From: an uncultured Modestobacter sp.
Lineage (GTDB): Bacteria; Actinomycetota; Actinomycetes; Mycobacteriales; Geodermatophilaceae
Direction of reading: 5' to 3'
Length of the DNA: 64,000 nucleotides
NCBI RefSeq assembly: GCF_947486615.1
Contig: NZ_CANKUD010000001.1
Span: 310,001-374,000, forward strand
Part shown: piece by piece, positions 7,560 through 16,707 of the stretch
Position numbering within the stretch: the first letter of the stretch is position 1
Layout: every line of letters starts with the position of its first letter
The notes under the pieces: generated by a model
Seen by the model: only the letters and a program-made list of their open reading frames with translations
The model's database searches: none
Told to the model about the DNA's origin: nothing
Made by a program: the position numbers and the translations under genes

Positions 7560-8831
7560 GTGACCGACGTGGCAGTGCAGTGGGCAGGGATCAACTGGGC
7601 CGGCAACTACGAGTACGGCGCGAGCGCGCTGCACCGGCCGGAGAGCCTGGGTGAGCTGCAGGAACTGGTGGCCGGTACCCCGCGGCTGCGCGCGCTGGGC
7701 TCCCGGCACTCCTTCACCGCGATCCCCGACTCCGCCGAGCTGGTCACCCTGGAGGCGATGACCGGCACGGACGTCGCCGTCGCCCCCGACCGCCGCAGCG
7801 TGACCGTCGACGCCGGCCTGCGCTACGGCGAGCTGGCCGCCGCGCTGCACCGCGAGGGCCTGGCGCTGCACAACCTCGCCTCGCTGCCGCACATCTCCGT
7901 CGCCGGCGCGGTGGCCACCGCCACCCACGGCTCCGGGGTCGGCAACCGGAACCTGGCCTCGACCGTGGCGGCGCTGGAGCTGGTCACCTCCGACGGGGAG
8001 CTGCTCCGCGCGGCCCGGGGCGACGCCGACTTCCCCGGCCTGGTCGTCGGCCTCGGCGCGCTCGGCGTGGTCACCCGGGTGACCCTCGACGTCGAGCCCG
8101 CCTTCCAGGTGCGCCAGCGGGTGTTCGAGCAGCTGCCGTGGGCGACCCTCTTCGAGCACGTCGACGAGGTGCTCTCCTGCGGCTACAGCGTCAGCCTCTT
8201 CACCCTCTTCGGCGACGCCGTCGACATGGTCTGGGTCAAGTCGCGCACCGACGCCGGGCCGGGCCCGGAGGGCGAGCTGTTCGGCGCCCGGGAGGCCGAC
8301 GGCGAGCGGCACCCCATCCCCGGGATCGACCCCGCGCCGACCACCGGGCAGCTGGGCGAGCCCGGGCTGTGGTCGGACCGGCTGCCGCACTTCCGGATGG
8401 GCTTCACCCCCAGCAACGGCGACGAGATCCAGTCCGAGTTCCTGCTGCCGCGGGGCAACGCCGTCCCGGCCCTGGAGGCGCTGCTGCGGCTCGGCCCGCG
8501 GATCCGGCCGCTGCTGCAGACCTGCGAGATCCGCACCGTCGCCGCCGACGACCTCTGGATGAGCACCGCCTCCGAGCAGGACTCGGTGGCGTTGCACTTC
8601 ACCTGGGTGCCGGCGCAGGCCGAGGTGGAGGCGCTGCTGGTCGACCTGGAGGCCGCGCTGCTGCCGCTGGGCGCCCGCCCGCACTGGGGCAAGCTCTTCC
8701 TCGCCGACGCCGCGACGCTGGCCCCCCGGTACGCCCACCACGCCGACTTCGTCGCGCTGGTGCAGCGGCTGGACCCGCGCGGCGCCTTCGGCAACGACTG
8801 GCTCGAGCGGTACGTCCTGGACGCCGGCTGA
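7560..8831 (+). CDS. Alditol oxidase (xylitol/sorbitol oxidase), FAD-linked
   Basis: Oxidises the terminal hydroxyl of sugar alcohols to aldehydes, producing hydrogen peroxide. The 423-aa protein aligns over its full length with Streptomyces coelicolor AldO. It has WAGN near the start, LGSRHSFTAI with the histidine (about residue 50) that covalently carries FAD in AldO, NLASLPHISVAGAVATATHGSG in the FAD domain, and the substrate domain with PHFRMGFTPS, LQTCEIRTVAAD and ARPHWGKLF, ending in DPRGAFGNDWLERYVL. The GTG at 7560 is set by the AldO N-terminus. No signal peptide is seen, so it should be cytoplasmic. It may supply aldoses from polyols. Confidence 0.92.
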   Translation: MTDVAVQWAGINWAGNYEYGASALHRPESLGELQELVAGTPRLRALGSRHSFTAIPDSAELVTLEAMTGTDVAVAPDRRSVTVDAGLRYGELAAALHREGLALHNLASLPHISVAGAVATATHGSGVGNRNLASTVAALELVTSDGELLRAARGDADFPGLVVGLGALGVVTRVTLDVEPAFQVRQRVFEQLPWATLFEHVDEVLSCGYSVSLFTLFGDAVDMVWVKSRTDAGPGPEGELFGAREADGERHPIPGIDPAPTTGQLGEPGLWSDRLPHFRMGFTPSNGDEIQSEFLLPRGNAVPALEALLRLGPRIRPLLQTCEIRTVAADDLWMSTASEQDSVALHFTWVPAQAEVEALLVDLEAALLPLGARPHWGKLFLADAATLAPRYAHHADFVALVQRLDPRGAFGNDWLERYVLDAG

Positions 8832-8835
8832 CGTG

Positions 8836-8870
8836 CCGGGCGCGGGAGCCCCCGTGGCTCCCGCGCCCGG
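8836..8870. terminator. Bidirectional terminator hairpin
   Basis: Perfect 15-bp inverted repeat (CCGGGCGCGGGAGCC and its complement) with a 5-nt loop. It fills the 42-bp gap between the convergent alditol oxidase and sugar isomerase genes. Its position and symmetry suit termination from both sides. Confidence 0.75.
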
Positions 8871-8873
8871 GGT

Positions 8874-9881
8874 TCAGTTGCCGCTGGCGAACGCGGCGTC
8901 GAAGGCCGCGGCCGGCGGGTCGAAGGCCAGCCGGCGGACGAAGGCCAGCGCCTCGGGCGCCCCCACCAGCCGGTCCATCCCGGCGTCCTCCCACTCCACG
9001 GAGATGGGGCCGGCGTAGCCGATGGTGTTGAGCATCCGGAAGCACGCCTCCCACGGGACGTCGCCGTGCCCGGTGGAGACGAAGTCCCAGCCGCGGCGCG
9101 GGTCGGCCCAGGGCAGGTGCGAGCCCATCCGGCCGTTCCGCCCGTTGCCGACCTGCTTCTTCGCGTCCTTGCAGTCGACGTGGTAGATCCGGTCCTTGAA
9201 GTCCCAGAGGAAGCCGACCGGGTCCAGGTCCTGCCAGACGAAGTGCGACGGGTCCCAGTTCAGCCCGAACGCCTCGCGGTGCCCGATCGCCTCCAGGGTG
9301 CGCACCGTCGTCCAGTAGTCGTAGGCGATCTCGCTCGGGTGCACCTCGTGCGCGAACTTCACGCCCACCTCGTCGAACACGTCCAGGATCGGGTTCCACC
9401 GCGCGGCGAAGTCGGCGTAGCCCTCGTCGACCATCGACTCGGGCACCGGCGGGAACATCGCCACGGTCTTCCAGATGCTCGACCCGGTGAACCCGACGAC
9501 GACGTCGACGCCCAGTGCCCGCGCCGCCCGGGCGGTCGCCTTCATCTCCTCCGCCGCCCGCTGCCGCACCCCCTCGGGGTCGCCGTCGCCCCACACCCGC
9601 GGGTGCACCATGCCGCGGTGCCGCTCGTCGATCGGGTCGTCGCAGACGGCCTGGCCGTTGAGGTGGTTGGAGATGGCGAACACCTGCAGCCCGTGGCGCT
9701 CCAGCTGGTCGAGCTTCTCCTTGACGTAGGACGGGTCCTCGGCGGCCCGGACGACGTCGAGGTGGTCGCCCCAGCAGGCGATCTCCAGGCCGTCGTAGCC
9801 CCACCCGGAGGCCAGCCGGCACACCTCCTCGAACGGCAGGTCGGCCCACTGGCCGGTGAACAGGGTGACGGGGCGGGGCAT
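8874..9881 (-). CDS. Sugar phosphate isomerase/epimerase-like TIM-barrel protein
   Basis: A 335-aa AP-endonuclease-2-type TIM barrel, the fold of xylose isomerase-like and inositol-pathway enzymes. Metal-ligand candidates are visible along the barrel: [58 protein letters not shown] and [12 protein letters not shown] near the C-terminus. It is the last gene of the sugar ABC transporter operon, 87 bp after the Gfo/Idh/MocA dehydrogenase, and the pair probably acts successively on the imported sugar. The substrate is not identifiable from sequence. ATG at 9881 follows GAGAGGAA. Confidence 0.85.
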   Translation of the reverse strand: MPRPVTLFTGQWADLPFEEVCRLASGWGYDGLEIACWGDHLDVVRAAEDPSYVKEKLDQLERHGLQVFAISNHLNGQAVCDDPIDERHRGMVHPRVWGDGDPEGVRQRAAEEMKATARAARALGVDVVVGFTGSSIWKTVAMFPPVPESMVDEGYADFAARWNPILDVFDEVGVKFAHEVHPSEIAYDYWTTVRTLEAIGHREAFGLNWDPSHFVWQDLDPVGFLWDFKDRIYHVDCKDAKKQVGNGRNGRMGSHLPWADPRRGWDFVSTGHGDVPWEACFRMLNTIGYAGPISVEWEDAGMDRLVGAPEALAFVRRLAFDPPAAAFDAAFASGN

Positions 9882-9968
9882 GGCGTTCCTCTCGGTCGGG
9901 CGGCTCGTCCGGCCTCGTCCCGGGGCCCGCCGCGAGCTCGCGAGTGGTGGGGAGGACGAGGCCCTTCT

Positions 9969-11150
9969 TCAGGTGGGGATGTCGGTCCAGGTGGAGCGGG
10001 CGGCCGCGCTGCGTTCGACGGCTTCGAGCACCCGCTGCACCTGCAGGCCGTCGGCGAAGGACGGCGTGGGCTGCGAGCCCTCGGCCAGCGCGGTGACCAG
10101 GTCGACCACCTGGTGGGTGAAGCCGTGCTCGTAGCCCAGCCCGTGACCGGCCGGCCACCAGGCGCCGACGTAGGGGTGCTCGGGCTCGGTGACCACGATC
10201 CGGCGGAAGCCCGCGGTCGCGGCCGGCTCCGCGCCGTCGAAGAAGTGCAGGACGTTCATGTCCTCGAAGTCGAAGGCGAGACTGCCGGCCGAGCCGTTCA
10301 CCTCGATCCGGATGGCGTTCTTGCGGCCCAGGGCGAAGCGGGTCGCCTCGAACGTGGCCAGCGCGCCGCCGGTGAACCGGCCGAGGAAGACCGCGGCGTC
10401 GTCCACGGTGACCTCGCCCATCCCCTCTCCCCCGACGCCCCCGAGCTTCCCGCTGCTGGCCGGCAGCGGGCGCTTGCGCACGAAGGTCTCCAGCACGGCA
10501 CTGACGCCGGTGATCCGCTGGCCGGTGATGAACTGGGTGAGGTCGACGATGTGCGCGCCGATGTCGCCCAGCGCGCCGGAGCCGGCCTTCTCCTTCTGCA
10601 GCCGCCAGGACATCGGGGCGGCGGGGTCGGCGATCCAGTCCTGCAGGTACTGGGCCCGCACGTGCCGGATCTCCCCCAGCCGGCCGTCGGCGACCAGCCG
10701 GGCGGCGAGGGCGATCGCCGGCACCCGGCGGTAGGTGAAGCCGACCATCGCGCGGACGCCGGAGGCCGCCGCCCGCTCGGCGGCGGCGGCCATCGCCTCG
10801 GCCTCGGCCACCGTGTTGGCCAGCGGCTTCTCGCACAGCACGTGCTTGCCGGCCGCCAGGGCCGCGATCGCCATCTCGGCGTGGGTGTCGCCGGGGCTGC
10901 AGATGTCGACCAGGTCGACGTCGTCGCGCTCGAGGAGCCGGTGCCAGTCGGTCTCGGACGACGACCAGCCGAGCCTGCCGGCAGCGTCGGTGACCCGGGC
11001 GGCATCCCGGCCGGCGAGCACGGTCAGCTCGGGGACGAGCGGGAGGTCGAAGAAGCGGGGCGCGGTGCGCCACGCGTGGGAGTGGGCGGCGCCCATGAAG
11101 GCGTAGCCGATGAGGCCGACGCGCAGAGTCGGCCGGGACGGGCTGGTCAT
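9969..11150 (-). CDS. Gfo/Idh/MocA-family NAD(P)-dependent sugar dehydrogenase
   Basis: A 393-aa oxidoreductase with an N-terminal Rossmann domain (RVGLIGYAFMGAAHSHAW, DLVDICSPGDTHAEMA, HVLCEKPLANT, where the EKP lysine is the usual catalytic residue) and a C-terminal alpha/beta substrate domain (YLQDWIADPAAPMSWR, GSGALGDIGAHIVDL). The GDIGxHxxD motif supplies the catalytic Asp/His of this family. The YLQDW and DIGAH stretches resemble levoglucosan- and inositol-dehydrogenase relatives, but the family is too promiscuous to fix the sugar. It lies 66 bp downstream of the binding-protein gene and upstream of the TIM-barrel isomerase. ATG follows GGAG. Confidence 0.88.
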   Translation of the reverse strand: MTSPSRPTLRVGLIGYAFMGAAHSHAWRTAPRFFDLPLVPELTVLAGRDAARVTDAAGRLGWSSSETDWHRLLERDDVDLVDICSPGDTHAEMAIAALAAGKHVLCEKPLANTVAEAEAMAAAAERAAASGVRAMVGFTYRRVPAIALAARLVADGRLGEIRHVRAQYLQDWIADPAAPMSWRLQKEKAGSGALGDIGAHIVDLTQFITGQRITGVSAVLETFVRKRPLPASSGKLGGVGGEGMGEVTVDDAAVFLGRFTGGALATFEATRFALGRKNAIRIEVNGSAGSLAFDFEDMNVLHFFDGAEPAATAGFRRIVVTEPEHPYVGAWWPAGHGLGYEHGFTHQVVDLVTALAEGSQPTPSFADGLQVQRVLEAVERSAAARSTWTDIPT

Positions 11151-11216
11151 CAGTGCTCCAAGGGATCAGGAGGGCCGCCGGGGAGCGCGGAACGCACCCC
11201 GGCGGCCCTCACCGCG

Positions 11217-12275
11217 TCAGGACTCGAACGCGTCGTCGATGTACTGGTCGACGTTCTCCGCCGTGACCACCGGCGCGTTGAGCACGATCTCCCGCGGCAC
11301 CTCCTGGGACACCAGGTCGGACAGGCTCTTGCCCTGCGCGATCAGCCGGGCCAGCGCGATGCCGTCGGCGGCCTGGGTCGCCGGGTAGATGACGGTCGCC
11401 TCCAGCACCGAGTCACCGGACTGGATGTCCCGCATCGCGTTCGCCGAACCGGCGCCGCCGACCATGAAGAACTCGTCGCGGTCGGCATTGTTGATCGCGG
11501 CCAGCACACCGACGCCCTGGTCGTCGTCGTGGTTCCACAGCGCGTCGATCTCCGGTGCGGCCTGCAGCAGGTTGGCCGCCGCCTCCTCGCCGGACTCCGG
11601 GGTGAAGTCCGCGGCCACCCGGTTGTCGACGTCCAGGCCGCAGTCGGCGAGCGCGTCGGCGAAGCCCTGGCTGCGCTCCTGGGTCAGCGGCAGCGAGTCG
11701 ATGCCGGCGATCTCGGCGACCACGGCGTCGGGCTGGTCGCCCAGCCGGGAGCAGATGTAGGTGCCGGCGGAGACGCCCATGCCGTAGTTGTCGCCCAGGA
11801 TGGTGGCCCGGGCGGCGAACGGGCTGGAGAACTCCCGGTCGACGTTGATCACCGGGATGCCGGCCTCCATCGCCCGCAGCGCCACCGGGGTGAGCGCGGC
11901 GCCGTCGAAGGGCAGCAGCACGATCGCGTCGACGCCGTCGTTGATGAAGGTCTCGACCTGGGAGATCTGGGTGCTGGGGTCGTTGGTGCCCTCGGCGATG
12001 ATCAGGTCGACGTCCTCGTACCGCTCGGCCTCGGCCTGGGCGGCCGTGCTGATGCCGGCCATCCAGCCGTGGTCGGCGGCCGGCGCGGAGAAGCCGATCC
12101 GCACCGTCTCGCCGGTCTCGTCGTTGGAGCTGGCGACGACGTCGCCGCCGCCCTCGTCGGAGCCGGAGCTCTCCGGGGTGTTGCTGGTACAGCCGGCCAC
12201 CAGGGCACCGGCACCCACCAGGCAGACGGCGGTGGACAGCAGGCGACCGTACGGACGCTGCCTCGTTGCAGACAT
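11217..12275 (-). CDS. Sugar ABC transporter substrate-binding lipoprotein
   Basis: A 352-aa periplasmic-binding-protein-like lipoprotein of the ribose/galactose (Peripla_BP_4) class. The signal peptide ends in a lipobox GALVAGC (Cys about residue 29), followed by a Ser/Gly/Glu-rich tether. The ligand-binding fold shows RIGFSAPAADHGWMAG, VDAIVLLPFDGAALTPVALRA, GIPVINVDREF and IDALWNHDDDQGVGVLAAI, all typical for this class. It delivers the sugar to the permease and ATPase encoded upstream in the same operon. The 147-bp intercistronic space before it contains a hairpin and its own strong GAGGAGAG site, consistent with extra expression of the binding protein. Confidence 0.92.
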   Translation of the reverse strand: MSATRQRPYGRLLSTAVCLVGAGALVAGCTSNTPESSGSDEGGGDVVASSNDETGETVRIGFSAPAADHGWMAGISTAAQAEAERYEDVDLIIAEGTNDPSTQISQVETFINDGVDAIVLLPFDGAALTPVALRAMEAGIPVINVDREFSSPFAARATILGDNYGMGVSAGTYICSRLGDQPDAVVAEIAGIDSLPLTQERSQGFADALADCGLDVDNRVAADFTPESGEEAAANLLQAAPEIDALWNHDDDQGVGVLAAINNADRDEFFMVGGAGSANAMRDIQSGDSVLEATVIYPATQAADGIALARLIAQGKSLSDLVSQEVPREIVLNAPVVTAENVDQYIDDAFES

Positions 12276-12298
12276 GTTCTCTCCTCGCAGATCGCCGC

Positions 12299-12316
12299 CC
12301 TGGCTGCTCTGCCAGG
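12299..12316 (-). other. Small hairpin in the permease/binding-protein intercistronic space
   Basis: CCTGGC and GCCAGG arms with a 6-nt loop, in the 147-bp gap 12276-12422 that separates the permease stop from the binding-protein start. In sugar ABC operons such hairpins often stabilise or partly terminate the transcript. The role here is inferred. Confidence 0.35.
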
Positions 12317-12422
12317 AGTCGGGGGTGGATCGGGTGGTGCGCCGGTGGCCGGACGGGCCGGTCGCCGGTGGCTGGTCCCGCGCAACGGCTGGGAGCCGGG
12401 ACGGGATCAGGTCTGGGTGGGC

Positions 12423-13583
12423 TCAGGTCGGAGGCCGACCGCCGGAGTCACCAGGGCGTGCGCCGGCCGGGCCGCCCGGCGTCGCCGACCCGCCGGGCAG
12501 CGCGCCGGCCGGGCTGCCCGACGTGGCTGCGCCGCGGGCCTTCTTGCGGGGGCGGGCCCCGCCGGCGGCCAACCGCTGCTGCAGCAGGACGGCGAGCACG
12601 ATGATCACGCCGCGGGCGACGGCCTGTGCCGAGCTGGACAGGTTGTTCAGCGTGAAGACGTTGCCCAGCGTGGTGAAGATCAGCACGCCCAGCACGGTGC
12701 CGACGATGGTGCCGCGCCCACCGACCAGCAGCGTCCCGCCGATGACGACGGCGGCGATCGCGTCCAGCTCCAGCAAGGTGCCGTGGGTGGAGCTGCCGGT
12801 CGTCGTCCGGGCCATCAGCATCACCGCGGCGATGCCGCAGGTGACGCCGGACAGCACGTAGAGCCACACGGTGTGCCGCTGCACCCGGATGCCGGCCAGC
12901 CGGGCAGCCTCGGCGTTCCCTCCGACGGCGAAGGTGCGGCGGCCGAACGTGGTGCGGTTGAGCAGCACCCAGCCGGCCGCGGCGACCAGGGCGAAGATGA
13001 TCACCAGGGTCGGGATGCCGAGGACGTCGCCGCCGAAGAACTCGATGAACCCGCGGTCCTGCACGATCTGCGTCCGCCGGTTGGCGATGATCTCCGCCAG
13101 GCCCCGGGCAGCGGCCAGCATCGCCAGGGTGGCGATGAAGGCGACGAGTCTCCCGTACGCGATGACGATCCCGTTGATCAACCCCGCACCGGCGCCGACC
13201 GCGATCGCGGTGAACACCATGACGATCCAGTGGAAGTCCTGGGCCATCGCCTGGGTGGCCAGCGTCGTCGCCCAGACCGAGGAGAGCGCGACCAGCGCGC
13301 CCACCGACAGGTCGATCCCGCCGCCGATGATCACGAAGGTCATCCCGACGCTGACCACGCCGACGACGGCGGCCAGCCGCAGGATCGTCAGCACGTTGTC
13401 CACGTCGACGAAGCGTCCCGGTGCGGTGATGGCGCCGACGATGCAGAGCACGAGCAGGGCCACGACGAGGCCGAGGTTGCGCCCCAGCGGGCCGCCGAGC
13501 AGGCCCGGGCCCTTGGCGCGGGCGCCGTCCCCGGCGTCGGCCGCGCTGCCCGACGGCGGTGCCGCAGTGGTGGTCTCGCTCAT
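12423..13583 (-). CDS. Sugar ABC transporter permease (RbsC-like)
   Basis: A 386-aa BPD_transp_2 family permease with about ten membrane helices. It shows FVIIGGGIDLSVGALVALSSVWA, VAFIATLAMLAAARGLAEI, GGNAEAARLAGIRV (the EAA-like coupling region) and GGRGTIVGTVLGVLIFTTLGNVFTLN, all characteristic of RbsC/XylH-type permeases. The C-terminal 40 residues after the last helix form an unusual Gly/Pro/Ser-rich tail. The ATG overlaps the ATPase stop in TGATG. It forms the channel used by the ATPase and binding protein of this operon. Confidence 0.92.
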   Translation of the reverse strand: MSETTTAAPPSGSAADAGDGARAKGPGLLGGPLGRNLGLVVALLVLCIVGAITAPGRFVDVDNVLTILRLAAVVGVVSVGMTFVIIGGGIDLSVGALVALSSVWATTLATQAMAQDFHWIVMVFTAIAVGAGAGLINGIVIAYGRLVAFIATLAMLAAARGLAEIIANRRTQIVQDRGFIEFFGGDVLGIPTLVIIFALVAAAGWVLLNRTTFGRRTFAVGGNAEAARLAGIRVQRHTVWLYVLSGVTCGIAAVMLMARTTTGSSTHGTLLELDAIAAVVIGGTLLVGGRGTIVGTVLGVLIFTTLGNVFTLNNLSSSAQAVARGVIIVLAVLLQQRLAAGGARPRKKARGAATSGSPAGALPGGSATPGGPAGARPGDSGGRPPT

Positions 13584-15166
13584 CACGCCACATCCCCTTC
13601 GCGTGCGGCGCCGGGAACCGGGGCCGCTCCTTCCATGACCATGTCGAGCACCTGGTGCTCGTCGAGCTCGTCGGCCGGGCGGCGGGCGATGACGTCGCCG
13701 TCGGCCACCACCAGCACCTCGTCGGCCAGGCCGAGCACCTCCGGGATCTCGCTGGAGACGACGACCACGGCGACCCCGCGGTCGGCCAGCGCCCGGATCA
13801 GCGCGTAGATCTCCGAGCGCGCCCCGACGTCGACGCCGCGGGTGGGCTCGTCGAGCAGCAGCACCGTGCAGTCGCGCAGCAGCCAGCGGGCCAGCACGAC
13901 CTTCTGCTGGTTGCCCCCGGAGAGCGTGCGGACCTCGCGGTCGACGTCGACCGGCCGCAGGTCGAGCGCCTCGGCCTGCTCCCGGGCGGCCTGCTTCTCC
14001 GCTCCCCCGGACAGGTAGCCGCCGCGGGCGAACCGGGCGAGGCTGGCCAGGGTGATGTTGCGGTAGATCGGCTCGCCCAGCAGCAGGCCCTGGCTCTTGC
14101 GCTCCTCCGGCGCCAACCCGACCCCCGCGCCGACGGCGGCCGCGACGTCGCCGGGCCGCAGCCGTCGTCCGGCGACGTGCACCGTGCCGGTGGTGGCCCG
14201 GCGGGCGCCGTAGACGGTCTCCAGGATCTCCGACCGGCCCGAGCCGACCAGCCCGGCCAGGCCGAGCACCTCGCCCGGGCGGACATGGAAGGAGACGTCG
14301 CGGAACCGGCCGGCCAGCGACAGGTCCTGGACCTCGAGCACCGGCTCGGCGGCCTGGTCGCGGACCTCGCGGCGGGCCGGGAAGACGTACTCGATGGTGC
14401 GGCCGGTCATCAGCGTGATGACCTCGGCGGTCGAGGTCTCCCGGGCGGGCAGCCCGGTGGCCACCGTGCGGCCGTCCTTGAGCACGGTGATCCGGTCGCC
14501 GACCTCGCGGATCTCCTCCAGCCGGTGGGAGATGTAGACGACGGCGACGCCGTCGGCGGTGAGGTCGCGGACGACCTGGAAGAGGTGGTCGACCTCCTCG
14601 GCGTCGAGCACCGCCGACGGCTCGTCCATCACGATCAGCCGGGCGTCCTGGGACAGCGCGCGGGCCATGCTGACCATCTGCTGGGACGCCGCCGACAGCG
14701 AGCCGACCTCGGCGGTGGGCCGGATCTCCGGGTGCCCGAGGCGGGCGAGCAGTTCGCCGGCGGCCCGGTTCGCCTGGGCCGGCCGGGTGATGCCCAGCCG
14801 GGAGCGCTCCCGGCCGAGGAAGACGTTGTCGGCGACGGTCAGCCCGGCGACCAGGTCGAGCTCCTGGTAGATCGTCGCGATCCCCCGGGCCATCGCCGCC
14901 TGCGGGTCGCCCAGGGTGACCCGGTCGCCGTCCCAGCGGATCTCGCCCTCGTCGGGCTGGTGCGCTCCGGCCAGGACCTTGATCAGGGTCGACTTGCCGG
15001 CGCCGTTCTGGCCGAGCAGGCAGTGCACCTCACCGGCGCGGACGTCGAGGTCCACGCCGTCCAGGGCGCGGACGCCGGGGAACTGCTTGACGATGCCGCG
15101 CATCTCCAGCAGCGGCGTCGACAGCAGGGGCGATCCGCCGGACGGCGACGCGACGGACGTGCTCAC
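13583..15166 (-). CDS. Sugar ABC transporter ATP-binding protein, duplicated (RbsA/MglA-like)
   Basis: A 527-aa protein with two ABC domains in tandem. The first has Walker A GQNGAGKSTLIKVLAG, a signature LSAASQQMVSMARAL and Walker B RLIVMDEPSAVLD. The second has a degenerate Walker A GLVGSGRSEILETVYG and the signature LSGGNQQKVVLARWLL with LLLDEPTRGVDVGARSEIY. Degeneracy of one site is normal for this class. GTG at 15166 follows GGAGAG. It is the first gene of the leftward operon ATPase-permease-binding protein-dehydrogenase-isomerase. A palindrome 54 bp upstream is a likely ROK operator. Confidence 0.93.
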   Translation of the reverse strand: MSTSVASPSGGSPLLSTPLLEMRGIVKQFPGVRALDGVDLDVRAGEVHCLLGQNGAGKSTLIKVLAGAHQPDEGEIRWDGDRVTLGDPQAAMARGIATIYQELDLVAGLTVADNVFLGRERSRLGITRPAQANRAAGELLARLGHPEIRPTAEVGSLSAASQQMVSMARALSQDARLIVMDEPSAVLDAEEVDHLFQVVRDLTADGVAVVYISHRLEEIREVGDRITVLKDGRTVATGLPARETSTAEVITLMTGRTIEYVFPARREVRDQAAEPVLEVQDLSLAGRFRDVSFHVRPGEVLGLAGLVGSGRSEILETVYGARRATTGTVHVAGRRLRPGDVAAAVGAGVGLAPEERKSQGLLLGEPIYRNITLASLARFARGGYLSGGAEKQAAREQAEALDLRPVDVDREVRTLSGGNQQKVVLARWLLRDCTVLLLDEPTRGVDVGARSEIYALIRALADRGVAVVVVSSEIPEVLGLADEVLVVADGDVIARRPADELDEHQVLDMVMEGAAPVPGAAREGDVA

Positions 15167-15219
15167 GCGCGCTCTCCGCCGTCGGGACCGGGTGCGCCGG
15201 ACATCGGGACCATCTCCAG

Positions 15220-15245
15220 ACTTTTGCTCAACACTGAACAGAAGT
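15220..15245. promoter_or_regulatory. Imperfect palindrome upstream of the sugar ABC operon (likely ROK operator)
   Basis: A 26-bp AT-rich imperfect palindrome with nine of thirteen pairs matched. The half-sites read TTTTGCTCA and TGAACAGAA. It lies 54 bp upstream of the ABC ATPase start and about 180 bp downstream of the ROK regulator stop. ROK repressors bind AT-rich dyads of this size, so autologous control of the transport operon by the adjacent ROK protein is likely, though not demonstrated. Confidence 0.55.
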
Positions 15246-15424
15246 ACGTTGCGGGCAGACCATATGACCGCGCTCACAGGCGGGTCAAGGAGCAGCTGCG
15301 GCGTTACCGAACCGCAACCGGCGGACGCGTCACCGCTGAGCGGGCGAGGCCGACACGACCGTGCGCAGCGGTCGGCGGTGGGGGCAGCCAGGTCGCGTGC
15401 GCAGGACGCGCGGCGGTGCTGGGG

Positions 15425-16642
15425 TCAGCGCGTGGGCGAGCTGCCGCGCAGTGCGGCCCGGGCCGGACCGGGCTCGTCGGCGGGCAGCAGCCGGGTGACC
15501 GACTCCTCGTCCAGGAAGCCCTCGATGGCCATCAGGGCGGCACCGAGCCGGCCGGAGAGGTCGGGTGCGTCGCTGACGGTGATGTCCAGGGCCCGGGCGG
15601 CCAGCGGCAGCGAGCGGCCGTAGACCGCTTCCCGGATGCCGGCCAGCAGCGGGGCACCGGCCTGTGCCACCCCGCCGGTCATCACGATCCGGTGCGGGTT
15701 GAAGAAGTTGACCAGGCTGGCCAGCACGGTGCCGATGGTGCGGCCCGCGTCGCGGACCAGTTCCAGCGTGGGCCCGTCGCCGCGCGCCGCCAGCTCCACC
15801 AGCTCGCGGGTGGAGCCGACCGGCAGCCCGGCCGCCTGCGCGTCGCGCAGCAGCGCCCCACCGCCGGCGATCGCCTCCAGGCAGTTCTCGTTGCCGCAGC
15901 GGCAGACCACCGGCCGGCCCCCGGGCGCCGGCACCGAGATGTGCCCGATGTCCCCGGCGCTGCCCTGCGCCCCGCGGTACACCCGGCCGTCGACGACGAT
16001 CCCGCAGCCGATGCCGGTGCCGACCTTCACGACCAGCACGTCCTCGACCGAGCCGGCCACGCCCATCTCGCCCAGCGCCATCACGTTGACGTCGTTGTCG
16101 GCGTAGACCGGGCAGTCGTAGCGGGCGAACGCGCTGGGGATCGGGAAGTCGTGCCAGCCGGGCATGATCGGCGGGTGCACCGGCCGCCCGGTGGAGAACT
16201 CCACCGGTCCGGGCACGCCGATCCCCACGGCGCAGACGTCGGCCGGGGTACGGCCGGCCTCGGCCAGCACCAGCTGGGCCAGCCGGTCCACCTCGGCGAG
16301 CACCGGCCCGGGGCCCTCCGCGATGTCGATCGGGTGCCCGACCGTGGCCAGCACCTGGGCCGACAGGTCGGTCACCGCGACGTCGACGCTGGTGACGCCC
16401 AGGTCGACGGCGAGCACGCAGCCGGCCCGTGCGTTGAACTGCAGCAGGGTCGGCGGCCGCCCGCCGGTGCTCCAGCCGCGGCCGCCCTCCTCGAGCAGCC
16501 CGGCGGCGATCAGCTGGTCGACGCGCGCGCTGACCGTGTTCCGCGAGGCCCCGGTGAGCGCCACCAGCTCGGCCCGGCTGTGCGCCCGGCCGGTGCGCAC
16601 GTGGTGCAGCAGCGCGCCGGCCGAGGCGGAGGGGTGGACCAC
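15425..16642 (-). CDS. ROK-family transcriptional regulator
   Basis: A 405-aa repressor with an N-terminal winged helix-turn-helix (SRAELVALTGASRNTVSARVDQL, about 20-45) joined to a sugar-kinase-like ROK domain. The ROK part shows LAVDLGVTSVDVAVTDL, GIGVPGPVEF, YADNDVNVMALGE, KVGTGIGCGIVVDGRVYRG and the zinc-binding CRCGNENCLEAIAGG. It lies just upstream of and parallel to the sugar ABC operon and probably senses its substrate or a phosphorylated derivative. The GTG start is preceded by CCATGGCGGC without a Shine-Dalgarno sequence, the same context as the ligB start, so leaderless translation is possible. Confidence 0.9.
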   Translation of the reverse strand: MVHPSASAGALLHHVRTGRAHSRAELVALTGASRNTVSARVDQLIAAGLLEEGGRGWSTGGRPPTLLQFNARAGCVLAVDLGVTSVDVAVTDLSAQVLATVGHPIDIAEGPGPVLAEVDRLAQLVLAEAGRTPADVCAVGIGVPGPVEFSTGRPVHPPIMPGWHDFPIPSAFARYDCPVYADNDVNVMALGEMGVAGSVEDVLVVKVGTGIGCGIVVDGRVYRGAQGSAGDIGHISVPAPGGRPVVCRCGNENCLEAIAGGGALLRDAQAAGLPVGSTRELVELAARGDGPTLELVRDAGRTIGTVLASLVNFFNPHRIVMTGGVAQAGAPLLAGIREAVYGRSLPLAARALDITVSDAPDLSGRLGAALMAIEGFLDEESVTRLLPADEPGPARAALRGSSPTR

Positions 16643-16707
16643 GCCGCCATGGTGGCACGCGCAACGGTCACCCGGCGTCCGTGCGGGACCGCCGCCCCCG
16701 GCCGGGG

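Noticed and set aside
9066-13808. A 1580-codon open frame on the plus strand
   Set aside because: It runs antisense to the isomerase, dehydrogenase, binding-protein and permease genes, all of which have clear domains. Composition is that of a GC-rich shadow frame.
16638-16655. A sequence identical to the eukaryotic Kozak start context (GCCACCATGG)
   Set aside because: Bacterial ribosomes do not use this signal and the ATG is not in the frame of the gene. The match to a eukaryotic consensus is chance, though the repeat itself is kept as a finding.
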